This document shows, piece by piece, positions 38,405 to 51,323 of a DNA stretch of 64,000 nucleotides (the stretch's first letter is position 1; each line of letters opens with the position of its first letter). The notes beneath the pieces were generated by a model. The model worked only from the letters and a program-made list of their open reading frames with translations, did no database searches and was not told the origin of the DNA. The stretch lies in assembly GCA_963691655.1 (NCBI GenBank), contig OY829326.1, positions 73,401,235 to 73,465,234 of the forward strand. Direction: 5' to 3'. The stretch comes from Toxonevra muliebris. Lineage: Eukaryota; Arthropoda; Insecta; Diptera; Pallopteridae. Made by a program: the position numbers and the translations under genes.

Positions 38405-40223
38405 TACAAAATAACAATGAGCACTATATTATACATGCATGCATGCATATATACATACATACATACATACTTACATACTAAAAATAATAATAATATTGGA
38501 GGCTACAACAACAATAACGTCTAATAGCATTCAATAGGAGAGAGGTAAGAGACATGCACACTCATAGATTAAAATGACATGGGGAGCAGGTGAGAGTGTG
38601 AGAGGTGAGCGGTACGGCAGTTGAGTTTCAATATTAAAAGTTCAATATAAAAAAACTAAAAAAAAAAAAGATTGAACGAAACAGTGAGGGTCTATTGCTC
38701 TGAGAGTGGGAGTGGGAGTTCCTCAAATGAAAAGTAACACAGAAATTGTTGTGTATGAGCATGGGGGAGTGTAGTGTGAAGGGCATATAAAAAAAGAGGA
38801 CAAATGATGTATTCATAGTTGACAACTCAAGTATGCATGTTTTTGTTGTATTGAGTTATTTGTGTATGTTTAGTATTGCATTTGTATATGTGTGTTTTGT
38901 GCTGTTATATAAATGCATGCATTTGACACTGATTATGTGTGTGCGTGTGTGTATGTATTACAATCATAATAATTTTATGGAAATGACAATGGATTCTGTC
39001 ATTCATTGGTTTTTTTTTTTTTTTTTGTATACAAGCACTGAATTAATATAATGAGAGCATTTAAAAGGTTAGAATTATCATTAGGTTATAGTGTAGGTTG
39101 AGACTTTATTATTATAAGGCAAAGTTAAATATGTATGAGCTAACAGGCAACATTAGTATGCATGTATGTGACTTTGAGGCTTTGAATTATATTGAAAATA
39201 TATTAAATGAGTTATTCGCAAATAAAATTAGAGAAAAAAATAGCAATTGTACTTATAAAAAGAGCAGTTATTACAGAGATAATAGAATATATGAGTTCCA
39301 TAATTCCACGATTTCATAAGTTTTAAGACAAGAGAAAACATTTCATATGAGAAAGCTATGGTCTCATTGGTTTATCACTTAATTTTGCCATGAACATAAT
39401 TTTTTTCACTTAAGTTATAGTCTATGTGTAAAGCGAAATCTCTCTCTTACACACTCACACAATCCCACTTTCTTTTTATTACTTTTGAATTCAATTGCAT
39501 TATCAATTATTTTATCAAATCATTACAATTACTTATAAAAAAAGAAAAAAATATAACTAAATAAATAAAGCTATAAACTTAAAATTTTCTTTAATAATAT
39601 TAGCAACAAATTGCTTACATAACGCACACACACACCCATACACAGCTGAAAATGTTGACGTTTCTTTTGCTTTAATTTTGTATCGATGTTGTGTGCTGTT
39701 GTTTTTGTATAGCTATTAATGTGCATTACGTAAATAGGCAACAGCAGAAGCAGCTACATTTAAAAATAAATGCGTGTACCCCAACAATGCTTCAAAAATA
39801 TGTACTCCTACTTAGGCTTGTAAATATTACGGTGAAATTGCAAGAAACAACAGCTAAGTGAGCGAGCGAAAAGAAAGAAGAAGCGCTTCAAAATTATTAA
39901 AAAAAAAAAAAAAGCACTTTGCGGTATGCACCAAAGTAAAAAAGTAAACAAAAACTTACAACTTTTGCATGCGTTAACGTTAACGTAACAAACAAGTTTT
40001 TTTTTTTCTTTTTGCTATATTTCTCAAATTTCTTAGTTCACCAGCTTTTGACAGGCCATAGCCACTTGGCTGTAATCCAAGAAACTGTAGAGAAAAAAAA
40101 GATAAGAGTCAATAGCGAGCACCATCATCATCATCAACGAGCACATCAATAAAAAAGTAGCTTGCCTGACTGCTTGCCTGCCTGGCTGCCTGACTGCTTT
40201 AGTTATGCATATACTATGTAAAT

Positions 40224-40249
40224 TGAACCTTCAAAAGGTTCATTTACCT
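40224..40249. promoter_or_regulatory. Triple GGTTCA half-site cluster
   Basis: TGAACCTT-CAA-AAGGTTCA (40224-40242) is a perfect 19-bp palindrome with everted half-sites. Its right half also begins an IR1, GGTTCATTTACCT (40237-40249), 12 of 13 to the EcRE consensus. Confidence 0.45.
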
Positions 40250-41788
40250 CATGCGTTACGAACAAATGAATATATAAACGAACGAACGAGCTATATGAAA
40301 AGTCATACAAAAAGTTTATGCTCTTTTATGCTCTTGAGCATTTTTGCCCCCCTCTCTCTCTCTCTCTCTTTGTCTTGCACATTATTTCAACTCAAACTCA
40401 TAATTTTTACTTTCGTTTTTCAATGCCTCTGAAACTAGTTTTACTTATATTTTTCATATACACATACTTGTAATCAAGCCTCTACCATACCCTACCCTAC
40501 CACATAGCATATGCTGCAGTAATAGCTACAACACAGCGACTACGACGACGAAGACTTGTATTAAAACGAGTTGTTGTTGTTGTTGTTGCTGCTGCTGTTT
40601 TTATTATCTCTGCTTTATTGCTGCTGCATACAGTTACACCATCACCATCATCACATCATAATCACAGCGGAGTTCAACGACTTTAGAAAATTTTCTCGAA
40701 GGTTTTCTCATTCGTTCGTTGGTTACATACGTAAGCTTACATACACATACATATATATGAATTGTGCATGCATTTATTAAACACTAACGACTGGTTAGTT
40801 CAACGAGTAAATGCAACGAGTTCGAAAATTTTTCGAAGAACCTTAAAACTGCATTTATTTGCATATAGGAAAAAAAAATGCACACACACAATTTAACGTT
40901 TAACGAGTAAGCTTTGAAAGTGCGGCAGAGAGTGAGGAAGAGAGAGAGAGAGAGAAAAAAAAATAATGATTAAAGTCTGCGGATGTTCGATTTGAGAAAT
41001 AACAAATACAAAATTGGAAGGCGCCGCTGAGAGATTTTTATTTTTATATTATTTTATTTCTAATGATAAAATCATTAGGAATAAATCTTTGATTACAAAT
41101 CAAAAAAAAATAATTTATTAATATAAAATTATTTTATACTTAAGTCTTTTTACAAAATGAGAATACCAAGTACAATTTGTGAAAGAAAAAATCAACTTAA
41201 ATCGTTTTAAGTCGATTTTGCAGCAAGGTCTCTTTATTTGCAAGTTTTACTCGTTACTTTATGCCTTCAAGTTCTCATGCACTTATGCACTCTTTTATAT
41301 GTCTGCGTGTACACATATTGTAAGTATGTATGTATGTGCATGTGCCCATATTATTCACGATAATGTTTGTGCTGAATGCCGTTCATTGCACTCACATTGC
41401 TCGCTGCAGCCGCAGCAGCCTCATTTACAAATTCAGTTTTTTTTTTTGTATGCATTTATGTATCATTTGCTCGCTCGCTCTCTATCTCTCGCTTTTTCTC
41501 TTTAACATGCATGCTAAAATTTTTGCAGCAAAAAAAGAAAAAAGTGCACTGACGAATCGTTGTTGTTGTTAACGTTGCTTGATTTTATCAGCTTCGTTGT
41601 TGTTGTTGTTGTGGTTAATATTAACGCTGTTGTTGTTGCTTTTGGCCTCTCACTCATTTAATGTCGTACACTCACATACTCTCTATCACAGTCTCGGCGA
41701 CTGCAATGACTATGACTGCTGCTTCGGCTGCTGTTGTTTTTGTTGCTGCTTGTTTTGAGTTGTATCGAGCTGCGAGTGCAGCGACATC

Positions 41789-41799
41789 TATTTAGGTCA
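41789..41799 (+). promoter_or_regulatory. RORE-type HR3/E75 site
   Basis: TATTTAGGTCA matches WAWNTRGGTCA fully. A further CGGTCA follows after 4 bp, giving a DR4-like pair. Confidence 0.45.
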
Positions 41800-42985
41800 T
41801 GCACGGTCATTCACTTTTGATGGTTGCAAGCAGCAGTACACATACACACATAAACACACACATACACGCTTGCATACAATCAGCCTGTGTGGCTGATTGG
41901 CGAATATAGCAGAGATTTGCAATGAATATTCACATACACACACACATACATACATACATATATATACAAATTCAATTCAGTTCGTTTCAAATCTCCTTGA
42001 AATTTATTTGTATGCCTCGTTTGCTTGCAATTTAAATATAAAAAAAAAAACTGCAACGGGCATTGAGACACATAGAGTTGAGTGCATGAAATTATAGAAT
42101 AGCGCGAGGGGTTGACTGAAGGCGAGGGCATGAGGCTCAGTACAATGACATTCCCTTGTACAAATTTTTTATTTATTTTTTTTTTCATATTATACTGTGA
42201 AATTATAAGCAAGTAGGAGTGTGTTTGCGTGTGCAGTTAGTAGAGAACTCATCTTGATTTGAAATTGTTTAATGTGAAATTAATATAGTACAGGGTTACC
42301 ATGCAAGGATGCTTGAAATTATATAGCTACTTGAGTAATTTATTACTTAATATTTTATTTTTGATTTGTTAGCCAGAAGTGGGAAAAGAGGGAAGAGGAG
42401 TTTCATCGAAAATGTACTTGAAATTTCATAAACTCACTAGATAGTTCCAGCACATTCCATGTTTTATTAAGTATTTACAAAACTTATTAAATTCATTTGG
42501 CCCAAAAAAACAATTCCACGAATTTTTATTACAAAGCAACATAAGTAACAAAAAAAAAAAACCAAACGGCAGCAACAAACAAAAATAAATACACAAAAAA
42601 AAATTATACAAAAATTGTAAACAACTTACGCAACACAACAGACACACACAGATAAACAGACAGCTATACAAATTTCTTTACATATTTTTCTTTAGCTTGA
42701 AACCCACAAATGCCATACTAATTAATTCAGTGCAATCGACAAAGAAAGCAATAAACAGCAACACTAACAACAACAGCAACTCAATCTAAAATTTAAAAAT
42801 TTACGTAAAGCAATGTAAAAAAAAAAAAAACTAAACTAAAGAAGAAGGGAGTACTGAATCACCAACAACAACAACCAAAAGCAAAACTAAAAGCTATAAC
42901 AAAACTTTAGCGGCTACATGCTTTATGACTGTCATCAGTTAAAACAGCGACGACTTAACTACTATACCACTATACAATGCTTGAC

Positions 42986-42998
42986 AGTTCAATGAACT
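42986..42998. promoter_or_regulatory. Perfect palindromic ecdysone response element
   Basis: AGTTCA-A-TGAACT fits RGKTCANTGAMCY at 13 of 13 and is a perfect IR1, the preferred EcR/USP arrangement. It lies in the 27-kb intron, 7.5 kb upstream of the E75D-type exon. Confidence 0.6.
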
Positions 42999-43650
42999 AA
43001 CCGCTTACGCTGAAACAGCATAGAGTGGCAGTGGCAGCGGCAACGGTCATTATGACGTTAGCTATGACAAGCGAAGCGAGTGAAGAGCAACTAATGTTAA
43101 ATACATAGTTAGTTGTTAGTTGGTGATGGCGCTTGAATTTGCTTGTTTGTTGGCTGTTGTTGTTGTTGTTTTAGTTATAACAAACACACACACATATACA
43201 CATACAGACATGTGCATAAACATATGTAGAAAGTAGCTATAATAATGAAGAGCCCACAAGCAAACGTTGTTGTAAGCAGCAGCGCATTGCTTTGCTAAAA
43301 TGAGGTTACTTTATTTCTTTTTTTCTTTTCTTTGCTTCTTTGCTTCAAATAAGTGAAAGTGAAATTTCTTTTTGTTGTCTTGCCTTGTTTTTTTTTTACT
43401 ACTTACAAGCTGATAATTAAATTTTAATTGAATGTTGAACGTTTTAGTGTGTTATTCATTTCAGTTTTTTTGTTTATTTCATATGTCTACTAAATATTTA
43501 TGTACAATTGTCATTAGCAAGCAATAAATATTTTTTTTTTGTTTTTTGGTAAAATTTATTTATGGAGATTTATTATGTTTTGAATTAAATTCATTTAAAT
43601 ATTTCTAAATTTAGTGTTTAGTTTTAAAATTGGCATTTTAATTTTTAACA

Positions 43651-44000
43651 GTGCGTATGAGTAATAATATTTGAGTTTATTACTTTTAGGTCTTTTTAGT
43701 TGCTCATATCTCAGCATTTCGTTTATCAATATGTAAAGTGTATCATTTTCACTGCCCAGCTATTAAATAAACAATTTGAAGTCAAAAGGTTTTTCATCGA
43801 AATTAATGAATTCTTTGCTCTCCTGTGCGTATGAGTAATAATATTTATTTGCTATTATCACTTGAAATTTTCTTCTAGATTTTCTAGATTTTTCGGTTAT
43901 CTCATTTACTAATGAATTTATGTCCATTAGTTGATGAACAGCCATACATTTTCAATCGAATTTAGCAAATTCTCGGAGCTTCTATGCGTATGAGTCTTCA
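43651..44000 (+). repeat. Decayed tandem repeat, period about 160-174 bp
   Basis: TGCGTATGAGT heads three units at 43652, 43826 and 43985; the first two continue identically for about 21 bp (GTGCGTATGAGTAATAATAT). The bodies share diverged blocks such as TTTTTCATCGAA / TTTTCAATCGAA. It has the unit length of a satellite, but only two and a part copies are present. Confidence 0.65.
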
Positions 44001-44138
44001 ATCGGCACCGCTATTCTCGAACTTTCTAAACAATTTTCAGTTTTATTTTACGAAAATGAATTTTTTAAAACGAAAATGTTTTTAAAATGAATTTTTCTAA
44101 TTTTAAACAATATTTTCGAATTTAAAAATGGGGGGATG

Positions 44139-44300
44139 CTCTGTAGTTCGATTCGAAAGACAGTTCTATTCAAATGCCAAATTGGATTCCTAAAGGCACA
44201 AAATTTAATCCGAACTTCGAACAAATATTAGTCGAAAATGTTTTCTAGAGTATCAATCGTTCGAATTCGAGTAAATTTTCTTTCGAATCGAACTACAGAG
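44139..44300. mobile_element. Small fold-back element with perfect 22-bp arms
   Basis: CTCTGTAGTTCGATTCGAAA plus GA at 44139-44160 is exactly inverted at 44279-44300. The inside is 118 bp and repeats TTCGAA-type words. No flanking duplication is visible. It looks like a MITE remnant of unknown family. Confidence 0.6.
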
Positions 44301-45163
44301 TAACCTCCCTGCTTCCTGCTTGATCTTAATTGATTTCAAAATACAATTTTCACATTTTAAAATTATCTTTATTGATTTTAAAATGATATTTTATATACCA
44401 TCTCTCTAGTTATACAATATTAGTTTATAAAAATAAGTAAATAAATATCAGTAGTAATCAAATCAGTTTTAAATTTCCTGTTACAAATTTTTGTTGCTAC
44501 TGTTTGTTTAACCAGACTGTGAAGACTATAGAAAGACAAATGGTACTGTTGCTGTTGTTGCTGCTGCTGTTGTATTTGTAAACACACATTTACACACACA
44601 AAAATTGTGTAACATATGTAACCAGAAACAACTACAGAAAACGACACAAAATTTTTGTTGAAAAATCAACAGTCGAAACGCATCGTTATAACCAAATAAA
44701 ATCAAACAAAAAATCAACAACAGCAGATACAAAAACACACACAGAAAAAAAAAAAACAAAAAATATATAAATAAAAGAGTACCGTAACTTTCACTTTTAC
44801 TTTCAGCGGCGCGCGTGAAGAAACTTGAGATGTGTTACACTAGTGTTGTTGTTATTATTAGTGCTTTCTTCTGCTTTTTAGTATTTATTGCTGTAAATTC
44901 AATGCAAAGCAGCAGCAGCAGCAGTCACAAACCTTCTTCTTCTTCTTCTTTTTTATTGAAATTTTTCTGTTTTTTTTTTTTTTTTTGTTGAAATTTTATT
45001 AACTTCTTTTTGTGTGTTCACCTCTTTTTGGTTTTGCTTTTATTTCTTCGCGTTTTTATTTTATTTTATATTATTTTTCATTTTATTATTATGATTATTT
45101 TGTTGCTGTTGTTGCCATATATTTACATTTTTACATTGTCATTGTGTTTTTGGCCTCATTATT

Positions 45164-45176
45164 AGTTCAATGACCA
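45164..45176. promoter_or_regulatory. EcRE-like inverted repeat
   Basis: AGTTCAATGACCA, 12 of 13; shares AGTTCANTGACCAGC with the site at 31380. Confidence 0.45.
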
Positions 45177-45239
45177 GCGAGCAAGCGACCGACGACAGCA
45201 TTTATAAAAATGTTTTGTGGTGTAGAAATTCAATTTGTT

Positions 45240-45263
45240 TTCTCTCTCTCTCTCTCTCTCTCT
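45240..45263 (+). repeat. (TC)n microsatellite
   Basis: About twelve uninterrupted units. Confidence 0.95.
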
Positions 45264-48200
45264 TCCTCGCACTTATGGCGTTTTTCTTTCGATTTCTTTG
45301 TCTCTTAATTTTATTTATTTTTTTTTTTCATTTTTTTATTTAACTGCAATCATCGTCAAAGCAGCGACACTCGTATACGAAATAAATTTACAGTTATATT
45401 TTGCATAAATTAATAAATAATTAATAATTAATGAAATGAGTCAATGCTGCTGCTGTTGCTGTTTGTATCTGTGTCTGTCTGTTTGTGTGGTAGTGTCCCA
45501 GTTACAACAATGAATTCCATGAACTTTTGATATTTGTATATTTGTTGTTGTTGTTGTTGTTGTTTTTGTTTTACATTTTACATTTCGTTGTGTGGACATG
45601 ACGTGATTGTGATAATTTTGTAACTAAATTTTATATGATTTTGTAAATCTAGTTAGTAAAGTTATAGCAAATTAGTTGTTGTTGTTGTTGTTGCATATAT
45701 ATACAAATAAAGTATAAAGAAAATCAATGATTGCATTGCATTTGTCTCTTTAACAAACAAACAAATCAAAAAGTCTCTAGCTGGTCTTGATCAGAAATTG
45801 AATGAAAGTTTAACGGTTTTGAAACACTAAGTCTTTGAGTGTATAAATATGCAGTAAATTTGAGAGACTACTAGTTCAAAATAGTTCTCCTTATTTGCTA
45901 TAGTAGTTATCTTCAAAGCAAGCAGAAATATCGCATTGATTTGCATAATTTATAATTTCTCACATTATTTTATAACTAATTTTAAAATAAAGTACGAAAA
46001 AAAAGTTGTTTTCTTTTAAAAAATTATTATTTATTTCAATCACGGGATACTAGAGCTGAATGAGAAAAGGTTCTCGTTCAAAAACAAAAAAAAAAAAAAA
46101 CTGTTCTAAAAGATTAGCAAAACAATCGCAAAAGCTGAGCCCTCTATTTTCTTTCTCATTTTGTACTTTTAGTCTCTTTAATCTCCCCAGCAAAGCTGAG
46201 AAAAAGTAATACGTTTTTGAGACAACGCAAATCACCGATAACACGAACAGAAAATACGAATCATACAACTTCTGATGTTCGAGTCATAAATCTCTGTAAT
46301 CCCTCATTTGAAACATTCATTGCTATTTGCAGCCTTTGTGCCGTAGTTAAAAAGGGGAAGATAGAGAGTGGGTGAGAGAGATTGGCTCTGCTGGAAAAAA
46401 AACCTATAAATGTTTTCAGCTATTCTTAATTCAAATTAATTTTTGGAATTATCCTATTTTTCTATAATAAATTCATTTTTTAAAATAAGCTAAACCAGTT
46501 ACAGAGAATGTGTTAATCGACATGAAATAGAAATCTCTCCCACTGTTCCAGAATAAATAAAAATTAGAGTGAAGAAAGTTCTTTTATATTATTCCTATAC
46601 AAAAATCTTTCTCTCTCTCGCCCTCTCTGTCATTATTTCTGATTAGAAATACACACACGCACTCATATATTTTAATACTGAAAAAACTAAAACTTAATCG
46701 ATACTATAAGCATAAAAAAATACAAAAATACTTGTCCTTGACATCATCCTATACACAAACAAACACACAAACGTACAAATTTTAGAAGGCTTATTTATAT
46801 ACACAAAAAACTCACATACACAGACTTACTAAGGAGGAATAATACGAGAGCACATTCGCCGTTTTACATTTTTTCTTGTTTATTTTTATTTTTTTTTGTT
46901 ATTTGTGTTTTTGTTTATTTTGTTTCATTCCATTTTAAAAATTGTGCATATATTTTCGTTGTAAATAAAGTACCGAAACAACAACAACAACAATGAAAGC
47001 CAACAGATTAATCTACAACAGCAACAACAGAACACAGTACTAGAACTAGCACAAAAAACACAAAACAAAACAACACAGCCACCCCCAAACTCACAGTCAC
47101 AATACAGAACAACAAAAGCAACAACAACAATAGCGATGCCGTCGCCGCCATTGTAAGCTTGCAAAAAGGCACGTATCACATTCCCTCTTCTTTAGTGTGC
47201 CAGTCAAAATGTACAGAGGGTTGAAGATTTTCAAGCTCCATTTTGCTCCAGAAAAACCGATATGTAAAGGGTATTAATTTTCACTACTACCTACGTACAT
47301 GTTTAAATATTTGACATCAATGTAAATAAAAATGAAAAAAAAAAACAAAAAAAACACAAAAAATTAATAAAATTTACAATATTTACACTGCAATGGCAGA
47401 ATGAGTGCGTATGTGTGTTTGTGTGTGGCAAAAGCCATTGAACGCAAGGCAATATGGTGAACCTCGCGCTACTTTATAAAATTAAACAAAAAAAAAAAAA
47501 AAATAAAATAAAATTGAAACAAAAACAAAATGGGAACGAAAAAACACAAAACCTAGAGACATAGCCAATGCAACTGCAATTGAAAATTGACTGAATGCGC
47601 TAAATAAAAATATGCAAAAAAAAAATCAGTTTATTGTGAAAATTAGCAGGTAATCAACAAAAAAAAAAAAATATAAAAAAGTGATACGCCCACACGCACA
47701 CATATACATACAATAATTTATTGTAATCAGCACAATAAACCTGAATTTTTTTTTGTAAAAGAAATTTCTAAAGTAAACACATTTTTTAAAAACAATTTTA
47801 GGTATATTTTTAAGCGTAAATTTTATAAAGTTCAAGGTTAAAAATTGTATTCATATGTTTGTTTTATTTAATTTTTGCGTATTTGGAACAAAAAGTACAA
47901 CAAAAAATATTACAAAAACCCATAATTAATATTTAAAAGAATATTATTTTGTGGATTATTGAAATTTTACTTTTTGCTGTATTAAAAGTTGAAAGCTTCC
48001 TCTAAGTTGCAAGCTTTTACTTTTTAAGAGCATTTACTAAGCTTTTTTATGTATTAAATGTTCACTCTATACTTGAGCTTTTTATGCTCTCTTAACTTAT
48101 AAGAAAACTCCCCACACACATATGTACTCGCACTCTTTATAATTCTCTTAAGTGTGTTGAAAAGCTTTTGCTGTTAAGAGTATTTGTGTGCAAGTAAGGA

Positions 48201-49499
48201 GAAATGCCGGCATTTGCTCTTACATACAAACATCAAATAATTAAATGCTGGAATTTGCTAAGATATGCCATAAATGTGGAGATCGAAATATGCATTAGCC
48301 TTAATAGTTGATAGCTTATTTTAAACTGATAAATAGAGCTTATTTATTAGATATAGAGGCGCCAAATTGCTATTAGTTTATTATTTTAAATATATAATTT
48401 ATTACATTAGAAAAAAAATTATTACATAATTTTTCAATTATTAATTGGTTGCAAATTTTGGCAATTTTCATAAAGTACTAAAACTAACAAAATGTAAATT
48501 TTGTTCAGATTCCAGAAATAGTAATAATTTTTCTAGGTCAAATCTAGTTTTCGATATAAACCCGAAAGCTTAAAACTTAAACTCACTGGTATATGAACAA
48601 AACTTCACATATGCATATGAAGTTTCCCCTGCGGAGTACACTGTCCGTTCTCGGTCTTTGCGAACTCTCATATTATTCAATACAAATTGGATTTATTTTC
48701 TCAGAAAATTTAGTCAACGTACTTTTCGTCCACATGAGGCTCTAAAAATCTTTTACAAATTTTATGCATCTACCGAAAGTTTTTCTTACTGAATTTCTTC
48801 ATTTCAAATTTTCTTCATAATTTTCTATTGCAATAATCTAAAGAGTCATTGCTCGCAGCTTTGCATTTTTTTTTTTGGCTCTTACTACAAAAAAAAGAAG
48901 CTTTTCCATTGCTCTTTTTCTTTAATGCCTCTCTCTCTCTCTCTCAAACTTTTCTCTCTTATCCATTTCAATACCATTTTCTTTCTTTGCGTTTTTCTTA
49001 TCACTATTGCCGCCTCTGCTATTAATGCACGGTCTTGTTTTTGTATATAACAAAACTTCATAGCATGGGGTTCGTAGTTGGCTCACGAAACAACGTCATA
49101 GTATTCAATACTTAAAACATTTTGCAGAAAACAAAAGAGAACGAGAGAGCACTTTTACGGTATCTCTGGTTTTTTTTTACTGTATAATATTTGAGAGAGA
49201 GGCCGAAACACAAAGACAGAGAGAGAGAAAGAGGGTGATGTAGATGTTGTGTATGTTGTGTGCTCTCATTTTTACTACTACTCACTTATACTATACACTG
49301 CAATATACCAGTGAACTCATATAACAAAACAAAGGCGGCATTTTATATGCTTTTGAAGTTCGTTTACCATTTTTTTTTTCGATTCTCTGTATGCGTGCAT
49401 GTGTATGTGTGTTTTTGCTGTGCTGTGATGCCTCCTTTGTGTATTGTGTATTTGTAATGGTTTTCTATACTACCTTTTTGGTATATTCGTAACATGCTT

Positions 49500-50536
49500 T
49501 TGATTTTTACAGTTAGTCGCGTTCGAGACCTTGTCGAGTTTTGTCATATTAGCATTTGACAATTCATTAAAAATAAAAATATTATAGCAAGAAAGAGAAA
49601 AAATCACTTGAAAGTATTTTAGTAGCAGTAAAAAATAGCAACAGAGTGCAACAACTACAACAAAAAAAAAAAAAAACAACAGTGCTGATTTACAAAAAAT
49701 ATTTATAAAAATTATTAAATATATCTATGCACAAGAGTTTTACAAAATATCAATATAAAAATAATAAAGTCAAATTGTCAATGTGAAAATAAGTCGACAA
49801 CATTCAATATTCTATTAAATAAAATTTATACCACAAAAGAAAAAATAATAATAAAGTGAAATTAAAGGTAGTAAATGCAAAATTCAATGAAAATCGTTCC
49901 AAAAATTGAGGATTACGCGTTTTTTCTATAACAACCAAAGCTACCATATATAAAAATTTCAATAGAAAACAAAAATATTTGAAAATATTCAACAGCAAGT
50001 GTATTTTATATTTATACCTGTACAAAACAAATGTTTAAAACAAAAAAAGCAAATAAAGTTCCTTCAACAAAAATATACCTACATACTACATACAACTATT
50101 TATTATAAAGAAAAATCTAAAGAAAATTCAAATCATTTCTATGAAGATTTATAAAAAAAATATTAAAAATTGTACCTGATTAATAAAATATAATAAATAT
50201 ATATACCTATATAAAAAAAGCACAATGAGTAAAGTTTGTGATTTTGAAACAATGAAAAACTAAATCCAAAAATAATTAAAAATCAAATTTCTACAAGTCA
50301 AGAAAAAAAATCAAATTAAATCAAAGAAAAACAAAAGTGCATTTGTGCCAATTTCATTTTTGTTGTTTTGTTTCCATTAATTGTAACCAAAAAAAAAATA
50401 AAAAATTTTAAACAAATTTTTTTTGTAAAACATAAATTTAACAAAATACTAAAACATAAAATTGCTTATGTTTTGTTAGACATAAACAATCTATAAACAA
50501 ATCAAAGCAAACAAACACAAAATACACATCTACAAA
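49500..50536 (+). other. Eip75B: Likely promoter region and leader of E75D-type transcript
   Basis: From about 49560 to the ATG at 50537 the + strand is strongly A-rich and T-poor, unlike the flanks and like the E75B leader. This suggests transcribed 5' leader. It contains a 20-codon upstream ORF (49727-49786). A GC-containing patch at 49511-49536 preceded by ttttacAGTTAG is a weak initiator candidate, but no MTE or DPE agrees with it, so the start site is unresolved. GA repeats at 49191-49232 could bind GAGA factor upstream. A leader intron cannot be excluded. Confidence 0.4.
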
Positions 50537-50600
50537 ATGGCAGAAGAATTACCTATTCTAAAAGGCATTCTCAAGGGCAATGTTAACTATCATAATGCGC
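50537..50600 (+). CDS. Eip75B: E75D-type alternative first coding exon
   Basis: This short exon starts in a good context (CAAAATGG, the same as the E75B start) and encodes 21 residues beginning MAEELPILKGILKG and ending NYHNA, plus one base of the next codon. The donor is C|gtaagtg, phase 1. The acceptor at 56973 needs phase 1, so splicing gives a junction proline (C+CG) and the chain ...HNA-P-VRFGRVPKREK. The result is an E75 form lacking both zinc fingers but keeping the C-terminal extension, hinge and ligand-binding domain. Insect E75D-type isoforms with a short unique N-terminus and no DNA-binding fingers are known, and this peptide looks like theirs from memory. Such a form should act through partners and heme/NO sensing rather than by binding DNA. 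The A-rich leader upstream and matching splice phase support it; transcript data are not available here. Confidence 0.8.
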
Positions 50601-50656
50601 GTAAGTGTCTCAAATGTCAAATAAATGCATTTTTATGCATAAATTCTAAATTAGAC

Positions 50657-50832
50657 GTGCAACATATTGCTAAATCTAAAATTACCTGTGCAACATATTG
50701 TTTTAGTTGCAAATTTAAGTGCAACATATATGCCAGGTAGAGGATTATGGGGGGAAATTTCATTAATCTAGAACATTTCAAAAACTGCAGGTGCAATATA
50801 TTGTTTTGAATGAAAATTTAGGTGCAACATAA
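50657..50832 (+). repeat. 31-bp GTGCAACATAT repeats beside E75D-type donor
   Basis: GTGCAACATAT or a close variant occurs at 50657, 50688, 50719, 50791 and 50822, a 31-bp spacing except for one 72-bp gap. It starts 57 bp after the donor of the E75D-type exon. Confidence 0.8.
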
Positions 50833-50983
50833 GGTCCTACTATATGAAAAAGAAGGAAAATTCAATGAAAAAGTCAAACATGATTTAAAAAATTTTTCTA
50901 ACACAGTTCTATAAATAAAGCAATATTAAGGAAACTGCTTATAAAGTAATTAAAATGCTATTTAATAGTATGCATGTTTAATT

Positions 50984-51110
50984 TAAGGTATATCTCTTTA
51001 ATATAAAAGTATATCACTTTAGTTTAAAAGTATATCTCTTTAATTTAAAAGTATGTCTCTTTAATTAAGAAGTATATGTTTTTAATTCAACAGTATTTTC
51101 ATTGAATTTA
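50984..51110 (+). repeat. 21-bp AAAAGTATATCTCTTTAATTT tandem repeat
   Basis: About six units of 20-21 bp with point differences, decaying toward the 3' end. It encodes nothing. Confidence 0.8.
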
Positions 51111-51202
51111 AAAGTTTTTATGTACACTATTGATTTCTTAGTTTTTCTTTGCCTAATTTTAATGCCAAAAATTTATATTAATTTCATGGAATTCATAAGT
51201 AT

Positions 51203-51323
51203 CAAATTGATTTAGAAAGCGCTAACTTGAGTTCAACATTGTCAAATTGATTTCAGAAAGCGTCAGCTTGAATTCAGCATAGCCAAATTGTTTTTAGAAA
51301 GCATCAATTTCAGTTCGAAAGTA
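51203..51323 (+). repeat. 40-41 bp tandem repeat, three copies
   Basis: Units begin CAAATTGATTTAGAAAGCG at 51203, 51243 and 51284, then a TTCA-containing stretch, and differ from each other at about a quarter of sites. Confidence 0.75.

Noticed and set aside
49511..49542. Initiator/DPE candidate for the D-type transcript
   Set aside because: ACAGTT is an imperfect initiator and no MTE or DPE falls at the right distance.
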